Origin: Vandiemenella viatica
Taxonomy: Eukaryota; Arthropoda; Insecta; Orthoptera; Morabidae
NCBI GenBank assembly: GCA_031002005.1
Contig: JARYHS010009186.1
Coordinates: 257,577,199-257,641,198, forward strand
Direction of reading: 5' to 3'
DNA: 64,000 nt
Shown one piece after another: positions 42,980-53,441 of this stretch. Below the pieces are notes generated by a model, which saw only the letters and a list, made by a program, of their open reading frames with translations, ran no database searches and was not told where the DNA came from. Position numbers and translations under genes: made by a program. Numbering within the stretch: position 1 is the stretch's first letter; every line of letters starts with the position of its first letter.

Positions 42980-45735
42980 ACATTTAACAATGTCTAACAA
43001 TTTAACAGAAAACGCTGACCACCCGAAATATAAATGGTACTTGGAACGTTCTGTAATATATTTTTAAACTCAATGCACGTGATCTTTCACCTATGCGTTA
43101 CTTACTACGATCATCCAATGAAACAACTTGCATCACTTGTTACGGTCTTAAGGCACTGTTCCCACTAATATCTATCCTTGTTATCAACTAAGTTTGTGTC
43201 TGAAAGAGAAACGAAGTTATTGATTACAAATTTGTATTTTTTTAATGTGTGGTGTTTTGGTAGGTGAAGGTGTAAATGTTCTGAATGACTGTTGTATTTG
43301 TATTATGAACTTTACAGTGTATAGCGCATTTATTAAAAGAACTGTAATTAGTCGTACTGTGCTAGTGAATATGTTTTCAGTAAGACTTTTACTGTTTGAA
43401 AATGTTATATTTGGTGAATGTACTGTTAAATTCTTGTAAAAATCTTTTAATTACATTTAAGAGCGATTTTTGTAATTAAGTAATTTTGAATAAGCTTTAA
43501 TTGTTTTCTATGATTTGAATGTTATTAACGTATTGTTTGTTATAGCTCTAGAATGGTCTGTCTGCCTCTTTAAGAAAAATATTCCATGATGACTTTATAC
43601 CTAAACTGCCAATAATCGCAACCACGTGTCTCGCTCAGAATAGTGCTAAGGCGAACTCTACAGGCGTTGTTCGTTTATTATAGTGCACTTTAATCTTCGG
43701 AAAGCAATTTGATGTAATGTTTATATATTTTTTCTGAAGAGTTTCAACGTAATAAATGTCTAGTAAAAAGTATATTGACAGCGTCGTTATTTAGGAAGCT
43801 AATTGCTATTAGAAAGTTCGAGAAATTAAATAACACACCTGAGTTGAATTTATAAATTAATTCGGTGACTGGAAAAAAAAACCTGTAAATCTTCCTAGAC
43901 CAGTGTAAAACACTAAATATTGAATAACTTACTTCCGTAACAGGACTGAGTAACTAAACTATGAGTATCAGCGAGGTTACGAGTTTCTTTTTGGACACTG
44001 ATTAATGCCTTATTTGCTTTGATATCGGATGACAGAGCTATAAATGAGAAGTCTGGATACAACGGTTCACATTTTGCTACGTGAATGTCGAAGCAGATAA
44101 TACAATCCAGCCATTTAACCCTATTGCAATCCTGAAATCACTAAATCTCGCCATGACATCCAGGTATCATTTTTTTCTTCCAAGTAAATACTCGATGTGA
44201 CACATTTTAGGCAAAAAGCAAATACGGATGCATTTCAAATGATCGATCGTCTGTAGTCTGAAAATACTGTCGTGGGTATTTATTTTGTTGTTAATTTACT
44301 AGCGTTAAGAAATGCAGTTTACTTTCCGAGCCAGTCCAACGGAGGCGTAACGCTGAGAGCTGCAGTCCACACTACGGGAGAGACAGCTACCTAGCATTGG
44401 ATGTACACGTCCAAACAGCGTGATACTCAACCCATCAGAGTAGGGGACGCTTCTTGTAGGTAGAGACGCCGGCCCAGTCCGCCATGTAAAGTTGTGTAGG
44501 GCAGTCCTGCTATAAGCCAAAATTGCCATTTTAAGGCAAATTCTATCATTCTCCCTTCCACGGGCTCAGGAAGCGATTACTACCTATGATCCGCTGTTAA
44601 GCCAACGGAAAGCCTCCGATGCATGTACCTATTTATGCAATGATTGCCATGCAACAGTTTTTGTAATAATGCTAAGTCTCTGTTTGTCTTTTGCCCTAAC
44701 TAAGCAGTTATAGATGCTGACTGGAATCTTCAACGTCAGCCGACAGTAAATAAGAGTCAAGACGGACCCACAAGTGGTAGGTGTCGCAGCTCGCTCGGCC
44801 AACACGGGACAACTGTCAGCCAAACCTAATATTTTACATCCAGTGTGGAATGCTAGGAGATAATCTCGAATATCTGTTCTATCCAAATACCAAAACACGC
44901 TCCCAGAAATATAGAAGTTTTGGAAACAAAATGAAAATAGGTGTGTTGATATATGTAACTAAAGAAAGTCTAGAAAAGCGTTTTGAAGAGTTTTTCATTT
45001 GAAGAACCCAAAGAAAAGGATATCACATTAGCATTTGTATCTTAACCTTTTATTTATTTATTTAAAAAAAAAAAAAAAAACGCTCAAATGGGCACCGAAG
45101 ACAAACAGAGAATTCATTCATTTCATTCAAGGCATTCATTTACAAGTATATGTTGAAATCGGGCTCTGAAAGAACATTCTAAAATTGCATGTATGAGTCA
45201 CAGTACTTGAGAACTTAAGCTTGAACCTTCGGAACACCAGGGGGAAAAAAAGGAGAAGAAGCATTTGAAATGAAGTGCTGTAGAACGATATGAAGAGATA
45301 TGGTATTGTTTGATTTGTTAATGGAAGGAACGGTTGAAAATTAAAACAAGGATTTGAATACAAAAGCCAGATAGTTGACTATATAAATAGTTTAGGGTAT
45401 GTTGTTGTGAAGAAAGTAGCCCACAAGAAGAAAACTGGAGAAATTCAATGAAACAATTCGAAATACTGACAAAAAAAAATCAAAAAAAAAAATCATAAAC
45501 TGTTTTGCGAGACATTACTCAGTCAAACATAAATATAAACCTCTGAAAGGAATTGATACCAACTGAGAGAAATGGCTGGAAAAACTAGAGGAAGGTACAA
45601 CTTACATGATAGTTGGACAAAATGTTACCTATGACGTACTCATTTTTCACGTATGTGTGGCATAACTTTTTTATATTACAGTAGTGGCAACTATGCTCAT
45701 ATCTAGTTAAATATATGTTGTAATGAATCGACAAA
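42980..45735. other. No gene recognised
   Basis: AT-rich, with a GC-richer block at 44310-44620 that gives a 74-codon minus-strand frame without any motif I know. No tRNA or repeat end is visible. An A-run lies at 45064-45080. Confidence 0.4.
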
Positions 45736-45742
45736 AGAATTG

Positions 45743-45975
45743 ATGTTGTCTTGTGCCGAACCGGTAGGAGTGCGGTAAAGCTTGGACATGGAAGTCTGGG
45801 GAACGCGAGTTCAAATCCCAATCCGGCCAGTGAGATTTAGTTTTCAGTGGTATCTACGTGAATGGTGGCATTGTTCCTTCAGAAGGCCATTCTTTTCTCT
45901 TCGTTGTCCCCAGTCCCTTCCGCCTGTAATTACCTTGACGTCGACGGAGCATAACACCCGAAAGAAAGACAAAAT
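45743..45975 (+). repeat. tRNA-derived SINE (diverged)
   Basis: A tRNA-like head with A-box text (ggtaggagtgcggtaaagc) and B box gagttcaaatccc (45806-45820), then the SINE body (cattgttccttcagaaggcc, cttcgttgtccccagtccc, accttgacgtcgac). It is clearly related to the SINE at 61252-61499 but older. Confidence 0.75.
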
Positions 45976-45999
45976 AAAATTATCTGACGCAGAGGTAAA

Positions 46000-46115
46000 A
46001 ATCAAGTTAATCATGTTTAGTGGAAACAAACACCTATTCGTATGGAAAGAAAAGTTAAGACATACCCACCACTTACCGAAGTTGTAGGAAAGTGCGCAGC
46101 AGCAACAACAAAACA
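46000..46115. repeat. Dispersed repeat shared with 1500-1625
   Basis: Contains cccaccacttaccgaagttg and gcgcagcagcaacaac, matching the first copy with scattered changes. Unknown class. Confidence 0.45.
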
Positions 46116-46179
46116 TTTCACAATCAAGTGGCTGCGTTGTCCACGGGTGCTCCCGTGAGCTCGATCACAGGTACTATTT

Positions 46180-46215
46180 CCTTGAAGAAGGGAATAGCCC
46201 GAAATATTGTGGAGT

Positions 46216-46252
<37 letters not shown>
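46180..46252 (+). repeat. Weak hammerhead-like hairpin followed by a 35-bp T-run
   Basis: The string ccttgaagaagggaatagcc, then cgaaatattgtgg, has TTGAAGA, a GGG/CCC stem II and GAAA in hammerhead order, but stem I does not pair well. The T-run 46218-46252 follows. It is probably the end of an old retroelement. Confidence 0.3.
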
Positions 46253-46256
<4 letters not shown>

Positions 46257-46899
46257 GCTGTCCTCCTGTCTTTAACTCTGGTGGTTGGTGGATATATTTA
46301 TCCTTCCGTTTAAAATAAATATGGCTCACGCCATCTGTTCCACTCAATTTTTACTAAACATCTATTCTTTAGGCCGTTGCGACTTTTATTTCATCCTGAG
46401 CTTCCATCTTCGCAAAAAAATTTACCGACATATTTCTTTCAAGTATTTTCAATCTTCAACTTTTGACAGATTCTAAAAGATTCAGAGTTGCATTAAATCG
46501 TGTTAAATCGGAGTAAAATTAGTGATGAGTTCTTAAACGAAATCAGTAGAAAATGAAGCAGTAAATAAAGATTTTAAGCATGTAGCGCTTAAAATGTGTT
46601 AATGTGTAATTTCAAGCAGAAAAAATTATTTTTATCCGAGTTGTAGACATAAAATTCGGTCATTGCCCCGCTATAAGCGTTACTGTCGCTAAACAAATGA
46701 TAGTGTCAAATTAGTATTAAAAAGACTGAGATCAGGATGTCACAGGAAGCGTGGTTCAGAGACTGAAACGGTGCAAATGCTTGCTCATCGTCAGACTTGT
46801 TGCAAAACCAATCTAAAACAGTTTAATTGAAACGTGAAGATCAGATGGAATTTTAAATTTTCTTTATGTTATTGTATATGAACGATACGTGGGTTGTAA

Positions 46900-47008
46900 G
46901 GGGTATGTAGAGATGAAGAGGTTAGCTCACAGGATAGGAAGAGATGGAGGATTGCATCAAACCAGTCGAAAGACTAATTACACACACAAAAAAAAAAAAA
47001 AAAAAAAT
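46900..47008 (+). mobile_element. LINE family C, 3' terminus with poly-A
   Basis: The text agatgaagaggttagctcac, then ggattgcatcaaaccagtcg, matches on the opposite strand the 3' end of the LINE at 33187-33250 (K-R-L-A-x-R, S-N-Q-S). It ends in a 19-bp A-run. Confidence 0.75.
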
Positions 47009-47640
47009 ATGAGCGTTGTAAAGATGCGGCTAACGTTGACTGCGGGTGTTTAAAAATCGAGGAGGATGTGAATGCTGTTTGTTTGCTTATCATACCGCAC
47101 CTCTGAAAGAAGGCAATAGGACAAGTGTTTTAGGCAGGTGCCTGCACCGGAAGTGCTTGATGATGACAAGTGGTAAAGTGCCGCCTGCACGCGGTCTGTA
47201 AAAACAGACCACGCAAATTGGCTCAGAGCGTTAAGATCCTGTCATCATCAACCTAGACATATTCTCCGAAGAATTTTTTAAAATCCTGGTCTAATATTAC
47301 AGATCTGAGATACAAAAGACTAAACTGAAGCATTGTACGTGAAAAATATTTCAAGAAACGGAGTTTCCTATGGCAAGTTGAGACGTGACGACTAATATCT
47401 AAAATTCGCATTAAGTCAAAAGCAGGTTGGCAGTCACTCGAAGTATTTAAGAAGAGTACGAAAATTTTGATCGGCTCAAATTCTCCAATTCAATTAATTA
47501 TAAAAGATCATTGTCGTCTAGGCAATGTTTCTAGATCTTTGTATCGAATGCATTTATTACTAAAACCAAATAATAATAATATGCTTGGGTAATGCTGGAT
47601 GAGGTATTTGACACAATAATATTTAATTTAAGTACGATTA
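47009..47640. other. No gene recognised
   Basis: Unique-looking DNA with no ORF, repeat end or motif that I can assign. Confidence 0.4.
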
Positions 47641-47996
47641 ATCAGACAAGCCATGGTCACATAGAATCAGCACCAGCAATTTCCCATTTCACGACTTTTA
47701 TCTTAAACTCCTTCACTGTTTCATATATTTTGTTATCATTTCCCTCGGTAATTTATTCCAGCCCCTAACCTCATTATGAAGAAACTAACGGCCAGCCCTT
47801 CCATTTCACGTACTGCTCACAATTCGTCTGACCATAAACGGGCAGACTTCATATGCCTTAAACACTCCCACCACTATTTTCATCCGTCTCCAATCCTTCA
47901 TTGACTCCAGCTTAGCTGCTTTATCAGTTACTGAATGTGTTCTGTGGTAATTTCGGTTCACAAATCCATCTGCTTTTTTTATGCCTTTACTCCTCG

Positions 47997-48240
47997 CAGG
48001 GCCGGCGCTAGGACTTTCGGGCCGCGGGTAAGCGTTCTTTGGTCCCCCCCCCCCCCCCCGAATTTTTTTTTTTTACTTTATAATTTTGGTTTTTGGATAT
48101 AGTCAGAAAATTTTAATTTAAAAATGTTCAAAATCTTTTGTGCAAATTTTAAAACTTGCGCTTGATTTCCATTTAGTTAGCCACCCAGGCCAAGGGGCTC
48201 CCTTCGGAGACCCGGGCCCGGGGTACTTTTGCCCCTCTTA
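47997..48240. mobile_element. hAT-type MITE, truncated
   Basis: It starts CAGGGCCGGCGCTAGGAC and shares its body (gggtaagcgttct, gaaaattttaatttaaaaatg, acccgggcccgg) with the reverse-oriented copy at 50779-51056. The far end is missing where the SINE begins. Confidence 0.7.
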
Positions 48241-48242
48241 AG

Positions 48243-48681
48243 CTCCCCCTCTTCGACGTTGAGGTTATTAGAGGCGGGAAAGGAATGGGAGCAAGGAACG
48301 GAAAAGAACACGGCCATGCAATTTTGAAAGAACCCTCCCAGCATTCACCTGGATTTTTTTTTTTTTTTTTTGTACTGCTTAACGTCTCTTAACAGCGAGG
48401 TCTTTAGAGACGGGAAAGGATGGGGGGCAAGGAATGGGAAGAAATTCGGCCATGGCCTTTTGAAGGAAGCATCCCGGCATTTGCCTGGAGTGATTTGGGA
48501 AACCATGGAAAACCCAAATCTGGATGCCCGGACGGGGATTCAAACCGCCGCCCTCCCGAATGCGAGGCCAAAACGCTAACCGTTACACCACCACGCTCGC
48601 CTGGAGTGATTTTGGGTAAACCATTGAAAACCCAAATCTGGATGCCCGGACGGGGATTCGAATCCACGTCTTCCCGAATGC
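48243..48681 (-). repeat. tRNA-derived SINE interrupted by another SINE
   Basis: The outer copy's tail part is 48243-48352 (cttcgacgttgagg, then ggcaaggaacgg on the plus strand). Its head part is 48601-48681 (ggacggggattcgaatccac, the B box). They are split by the inner copy, with the host string CCTGGA repeated on both sides. Confidence 0.78.
48353..48600 (-). repeat. Inner, nearly full tRNA-derived SINE
   Basis: On the minus strand: head gagcgtggtggtgtaacggt (A box), B box ggtttgaatccccg, body gggttttccatggtttccc and cttccttcaaaaggccatgg, tail in about 17 A residues. It lies inside another SINE of the same family. Confidence 0.82.
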
Positions 48682-48999
48682 TCTGTTGCACCTTTTTGCA
48701 CCCCTCACAAGTCCTAAAGATGATTTCCATAATGTGGGTCTAGTACTGCTCCATCATACCCAAGCAATGATGTGAGAAAATTGCTGACCTACCTGTTACA
48801 GCCCTCATCATCCCTCCCAGTAAATGAAGGATTTTGATACCCCTCCATACCACCTGCCCAACGTGTCCATACCAGCTGAGTTTATTATCAAAAGACTCGC
48901 CAAGATATTTACATTATGCATCTTCAGAAACAATTCCTTCTAAATTTATTGTTTTTAGGAGTACATTCCAGGCGTTTAATGCGGCGCCATGCTGTTTAC

Positions 49000-49236
49000 C
49001 AGGCCCGCCGCTCGCTGTTGAGCGCCCGCGTGCAATACCGATTATGCCGCCCCTTGTCTAACTACAGCCAGCGGTGGATTTAGGAAATTTCCGAACCGGG
49101 TCAAAAAACTGTGAGATTGCCGCCCCTTTGAACATTATTTGCCGTCCCCATTGTTGTCGCCATTCCAGCGGCGGCGACTGTCGATCGATCGTTTTGCCGT
49201 CCCCCTCGATGTGCATGCCCGCTTACGGCGGCCCTG
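49000..49236. mobile_element. hAT-type MITE with perfect 8-bp duplication
   Basis: CAGGCCCGCCGCTCGC at the left, tacggcggccctg at the right, flanked by CTGTTTAC at 48992-48999 and 49237-49244. It was inserted in the LINE family A copy. An internal cagcggtggatttagg could be a second MITE end. Confidence 0.85.
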
Positions 49237-49644
49237 CTGTTTACATCCCACGTTCCCCAAACAAGTTTAAAAATCTACACGAAATACACTGAACAAAACT
49301 TTAAAGGTCAGGAGGCACTTGACGGTCTAGCCTAATGTTACTACCTCAGTCATCCCTCAGAATACAGAAGAGAAAAGAGAGACTACATAATCAGAAAAAG
49401 ACATGTAACAGACCTGTCACATTAATAACGAAACGTGGTCTGCAGAAAAACTTGTAAAAACGTAGCTCTCCACCGTAAACGAGTACACACTCAATTTGTG
49501 TTTACAAACAATGGAGAGTGCTGATTTCCATCCCTATAGTCATAAATTACGTAAAAAAATGGAATACATTATATTGAGATATACTAAAAGATACATCGAA
49601 AGTTAAAATAATGTCAACTAATTACAGTTTTACGAAAGTAGGTA

Positions 49645-49700
49645 CCTATGTAGGGAAATTGCCTTCGGTACACATGCTCCATCGCAATTACTTGAGAAAG
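49645..49700 (+). mobile_element. LINE family A, isolated 3' tail
   Basis: The string tgtagggaaattgccttcgg, then catgctccatcgcaatta, matches the family terminus; the hairpin stem is partly lost. Confidence 0.65.
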
Positions 49701-49709
49701 TAATAATGA

Positions 49710-50405
49710 TAACGACGCAAAAATAGATCGTTAAGTCGTTAACTGCTTTTTATTTCTAAAAAGATAACTTTAACAAATTTCTGTTTCGTTTACATTTTTT
49801 GCACTGAACTCATTACGTCTATGATTTATTATCATAGACTCAGGACAATATAGAGAATTACAATGATTGTTATAGTAGACCTCTTTATTTTTCGTATAAT
49901 ATCCAAACTTCTTTGGTTTTTTGTTCAATCTCAGCTTTTCATTAAATTCAGTCATTCCTGCACTAAAAGTATAATTTATTATTAGTTATTAAAACCACTT
50001 CTGAATACTGGACCTGCTTAACGTCATCTATCTTGACGGATCTTTTATGTATGTCCATTATGCGTACCAAAAATAAAATTTCATAGAAATTTGGTGGTTA
50101 CTACTATCTGCAAACAAATAAACGATTATATTTATCTAAAAATGTTTACTGATTATGTATGTTTGTCTGTACCGCTTCGATGCCTCCATAACCTCAGCTG
50201 CCGCCATATCAACATCAGAAATTTAGAAAATCTAGCAACTCGTCACAAACTGCCCCCTCACCCTTTTACCAGCCCTATCCAGGCCTCAGTTCTTAAAATA
50301 GATCCTTGGACACGCTATGACTTCCAGCGTGCACTCATAGTACTAATGATGCAATGGCATGATCATCAAACTACAACAGCGTTTGAGGTATTTCTTTAAG
50401 AAAAA
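49710..50405. other. No gene recognised
   Basis: A plus-strand 102-codon frame at 50091-50399 shows no motif. The rest is AT-rich. Confidence 0.4.
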
Positions 50406-50411
50406 ATAATT

Positions 50412-50609
50412 TTGGGGCCCGGGGGTAAGCGTTCTTAGCAGTCACGTAACCAGTTGGGGGGCCCTTGCCCAATTCATCGGTTAGGGCCCTCCCTTACACG
50501 AAATGGGCGACTTTTTTTTACCTACAAACAGTGATCGGCCCCCCCATCAGCCGGGCGGGCCCGGGTACATTTGACCCGTTTACCCCCCACCCCCCTAACG
50601 CCGGCCCTG
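50412..50609. mobile_element. hAT-type MITE fragment(s)
   Basis: It begins in the body shared with 47997-48240 (ggcccgggggtaagcgttct) and ends acgccggccctg, the family's terminal repeat. A run from 50440 (cagtcacgtaaccagttggg) looks like the end of a different MITE nested within. Confidence 0.55.
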
Positions 50610-50778
50610 TCTACACTCGTCATAAAGAAAATTTATAACTTGGAAGTAGGACGTACCTGGATGTACATGATCAGTTAAAGAATCTGGAGTCTGCTATTAA
50701 TTTCCTGAAAAAATTTCCACAAAAAAACGGTAGACATGACTTTTGGATCGATGTTGGTCAAAGTATATGAAACTGTCA

Positions 50779-51056
50779 CAGCCGGCGCCAGGGGGAGTGG
50801 GGGGGGGGTCAAGCGGGAAAAAAGTACCCCTGGCCCAGGGCACCGAAGGGGGGCCCGCCGGCCTTGGTTCCTAAATAAATAGAAATCAAACACAAATTTT
50901 AAAATCTGCACCAATAATTTTGAACATTTTTATATTAAAATTTTCTGATTTAAAAAACCAATGTGCAAATTAAAAATAAGTTCGGGGAGGGGGGCTTGGG
51001 GAAAGGGGGGCCTAAAATAGCTTACCCGGGGCCCGAGAATCCTAGCGTCGGCCCTG
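50779..51056. mobile_element. hAT-type MITE, complete, inverse orientation to 47997 copy
   Basis: The ends are CAGCCGGCGCCAGGGGG and cctagcgtcggccctg. The body matches the 47997 copy on the opposite strand. The flanking 8-mers do not match, so the target duplication has decayed or the element recombined. Confidence 0.7.
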
Positions 51057-51061
51057 GGAAG

Positions 51062-51335
51062 AGGAGACATGCTCATTCATGACCGCAACCTGGCTCTTGA
51101 CTTCAGGTGTAAGTGAGTGAGAAAGTTTTCTTTTATAGATAAGGAAGTAAAAGACCTAGATAAATTAACAAGGGAAATGCTGAATAATTTACCTAAAATA
51201 TTTTAAAATTAAGATTAGTAAGCAACACATATAAACTGATGGAGAAATTCGTTCAAAGAATTTCTTGTTAAAAAAATTTTGTGCGAATGTTAGTGCCACC
51301 GGAGCTTAGGCTCCATCCAGATTAAACTAATTATC
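51062..51335 (+). mobile_element. LINE family A, 3' fragment
   Basis: Decayed coding end (LALDFRC, KVFFYR, DKLTREMLNNLPKIF) and the tail at 51291-51330 with the intact hairpin GGAGC-TTAG-GCTCC. Confidence 0.78.
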
Positions 51336-51801
51336 GGGAATAGCTTTAATACAAGGAATTGAAAAGGATAATTCAATATAGGGCATTGTTAATTACTATG
51401 TGTATTTTGTGCCATAGTTTTAACACATCTGATTACAAAGGCGAATTCTCCTATTCACTTAGTATCTTTCGGTTATTTTAGTGTGGAGCAAAGGCGTTAA
51501 AAGACAGACGTTAATTCCAATATCAAGCAGGAGATCACTCTTAAGTGTCATTGGCCGCTAGATCCAGTCTTACTCCGCCTTTGTTCTTCATTTTACAGAT
51601 GAACCGACCTTATTCTGTCTTATTGCGTTTAGCGGATTGGTAACTGCTTGCTCAAACGGTTTTTTTCCCGCTGTTTTAGACAGAGCAACAGCTAATGTGA
51701 TGCACATTTTAATATCTTCATTCGCTACTGACGGTTACTGTTTTACTTTTTTTGCGAGTGTTATTAAAACGGTTACTTCTAATTTTTAATAATACCTGGC
51801 C

Positions 51802-51855
51802 CAGGGGCGGATCCAGGGGGGGGGGCTAGGGGGCTCAAGCCCCCCCCAAACGTAT
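51802..51855. mobile_element. Left end of a hAT-type MITE running into the assembly gap
   Basis: CAGGGGCGGATCCAGG, then a G-run and ctcaagccccccccaaacg. This is a terminal repeat common to insect hAT MITEs. The right end is unseen. Confidence 0.6.
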
Positions 51856-52855
51856 NNNNNNNNNNNNNNNNNNNNNNNNNNNNNNNNNNNNNNNNNNNNN
51901 NNNNNNNNNNNNNNNNNNNNNNNNNNNNNNNNNNNNNNNNNNNNNNNNNNNNNNNNNNNNNNNNNNNNNNNNNNNNNNNNNNNNNNNNNNNNNNNNNNNN
52001 NNNNNNNNNNNNNNNNNNNNNNNNNNNNNNNNNNNNNNNNNNNNNNNNNNNNNNNNNNNNNNNNNNNNNNNNNNNNNNNNNNNNNNNNNNNNNNNNNNNN
52101 NNNNNNNNNNNNNNNNNNNNNNNNNNNNNNNNNNNNNNNNNNNNNNNNNNNNNNNNNNNNNNNNNNNNNNNNNNNNNNNNNNNNNNNNNNNNNNNNNNNN
52201 NNNNNNNNNNNNNNNNNNNNNNNNNNNNNNNNNNNNNNNNNNNNNNNNNNNNNNNNNNNNNNNNNNNNNNNNNNNNNNNNNNNNNNNNNNNNNNNNNNNN
52301 NNNNNNNNNNNNNNNNNNNNNNNNNNNNNNNNNNNNNNNNNNNNNNNNNNNNNNNNNNNNNNNNNNNNNNNNNNNNNNNNNNNNNNNNNNNNNNNNNNNN
52401 NNNNNNNNNNNNNNNNNNNNNNNNNNNNNNNNNNNNNNNNNNNNNNNNNNNNNNNNNNNNNNNNNNNNNNNNNNNNNNNNNNNNNNNNNNNNNNNNNNNN
52501 NNNNNNNNNNNNNNNNNNNNNNNNNNNNNNNNNNNNNNNNNNNNNNNNNNNNNNNNNNNNNNNNNNNNNNNNNNNNNNNNNNNNNNNNNNNNNNNNNNNN
52601 NNNNNNNNNNNNNNNNNNNNNNNNNNNNNNNNNNNNNNNNNNNNNNNNNNNNNNNNNNNNNNNNNNNNNNNNNNNNNNNNNNNNNNNNNNNNNNNNNNNN
52701 NNNNNNNNNNNNNNNNNNNNNNNNNNNNNNNNNNNNNNNNNNNNNNNNNNNNNNNNNNNNNNNNNNNNNNNNNNNNNNNNNNNNNNNNNNNNNNNNNNNN
52801 NNNNNNNNNNNNNNNNNNNNNNNNNNNNNNNNNNNNNNNNNNNNNNNNNNNNNNN
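51856..52855. other. Assembly gap (1000 N)
   Basis: Exactly 1000 N, so a fixed-size placeholder of unknown true length. Exons of the downstream minus-strand gene could be hidden here. Confidence 0.98.
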
Positions 52856-53441
52856 TTGAAGGGGATCAATGGTATTTTCCTCCAAATAAAAAAAAATGAA
52901 TGAAAAAAAGAAGTTCAGTTGCTTTTGGTTATCTCCTCTTATGGTTGAGTAGAGAATAGCAAATCATATCTTCTTATACTCTGAAATATGATAAGGCAAG
53001 CACAGATATATTCTAAGCTCCCCACATTGTAGGCAGTTTGTAAGTAATCTGAGTGAAGTGTCAGACGTAGTGGAGAACCTTTGTGAGAAAAAATGTTTAT
53101 GATTTTGAAAATAATAATGCACAGACTTAAACACAAGTAGAAAAACAAGACAACTTGTGGTAATAATTACTAATTTTGATTGTACCTGCAGATGTGCACA
53201 TTTAACCTGAAAACTTGCTGTGAAAGACCCAACATAGATAATGTCACAATAATAAATATTCAGAGAGCAATTACTGTAACTGAATGCAGCCAGGAGGACT
53301 TCTTGCAGAGACTTTCTTGGTAGTGTAGAAGTGATGTATGATAGATAACTACTGGCATCTTTTGTCACATATATTCTATATACCTATATAAACCGATGCA
53401 TGACACAATTCAACATTACAACTAAATGAGATTAAGCTCAC

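Larger units (their letters stand above)
47650..49290 (-). mobile_element. LINE family A copy, minus strand, split by later insertions
   Basis: Three pieces in gene order: 49290-49245 and 48991-48680 (QHGAALNAWNV, then YLGE-like NILASLFDNKLSWYGHVGQV) and 47996-47650 (KKADGFVNRNYHRTHSVTD, SMKDWRRMKIVVGVFKAYE, and the NNLP region). Gaps between the pieces are filled by a hAT MITE (49000-49236), nested SINEs (48243-48681) and a hAT fragment (47997-48240). Confidence 0.78.

Noticed and set aside
44305..44529. GC-richer 74-codon minus-strand frame
   Set aside because: No recognisable domain, no splice context and no repeat partner in the window.
51779..52885. Two long minus-strand ORFs of 344 and 368 codons
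   Set aside because: They are made of the N gap and carry no information.
52964..53368. A 134-codon minus-strand frame after the repeat-protein gene
   Set aside because: No good acceptor or conserved motif; AT-rich composition like intron. It could hold a small exon but cannot be supported.
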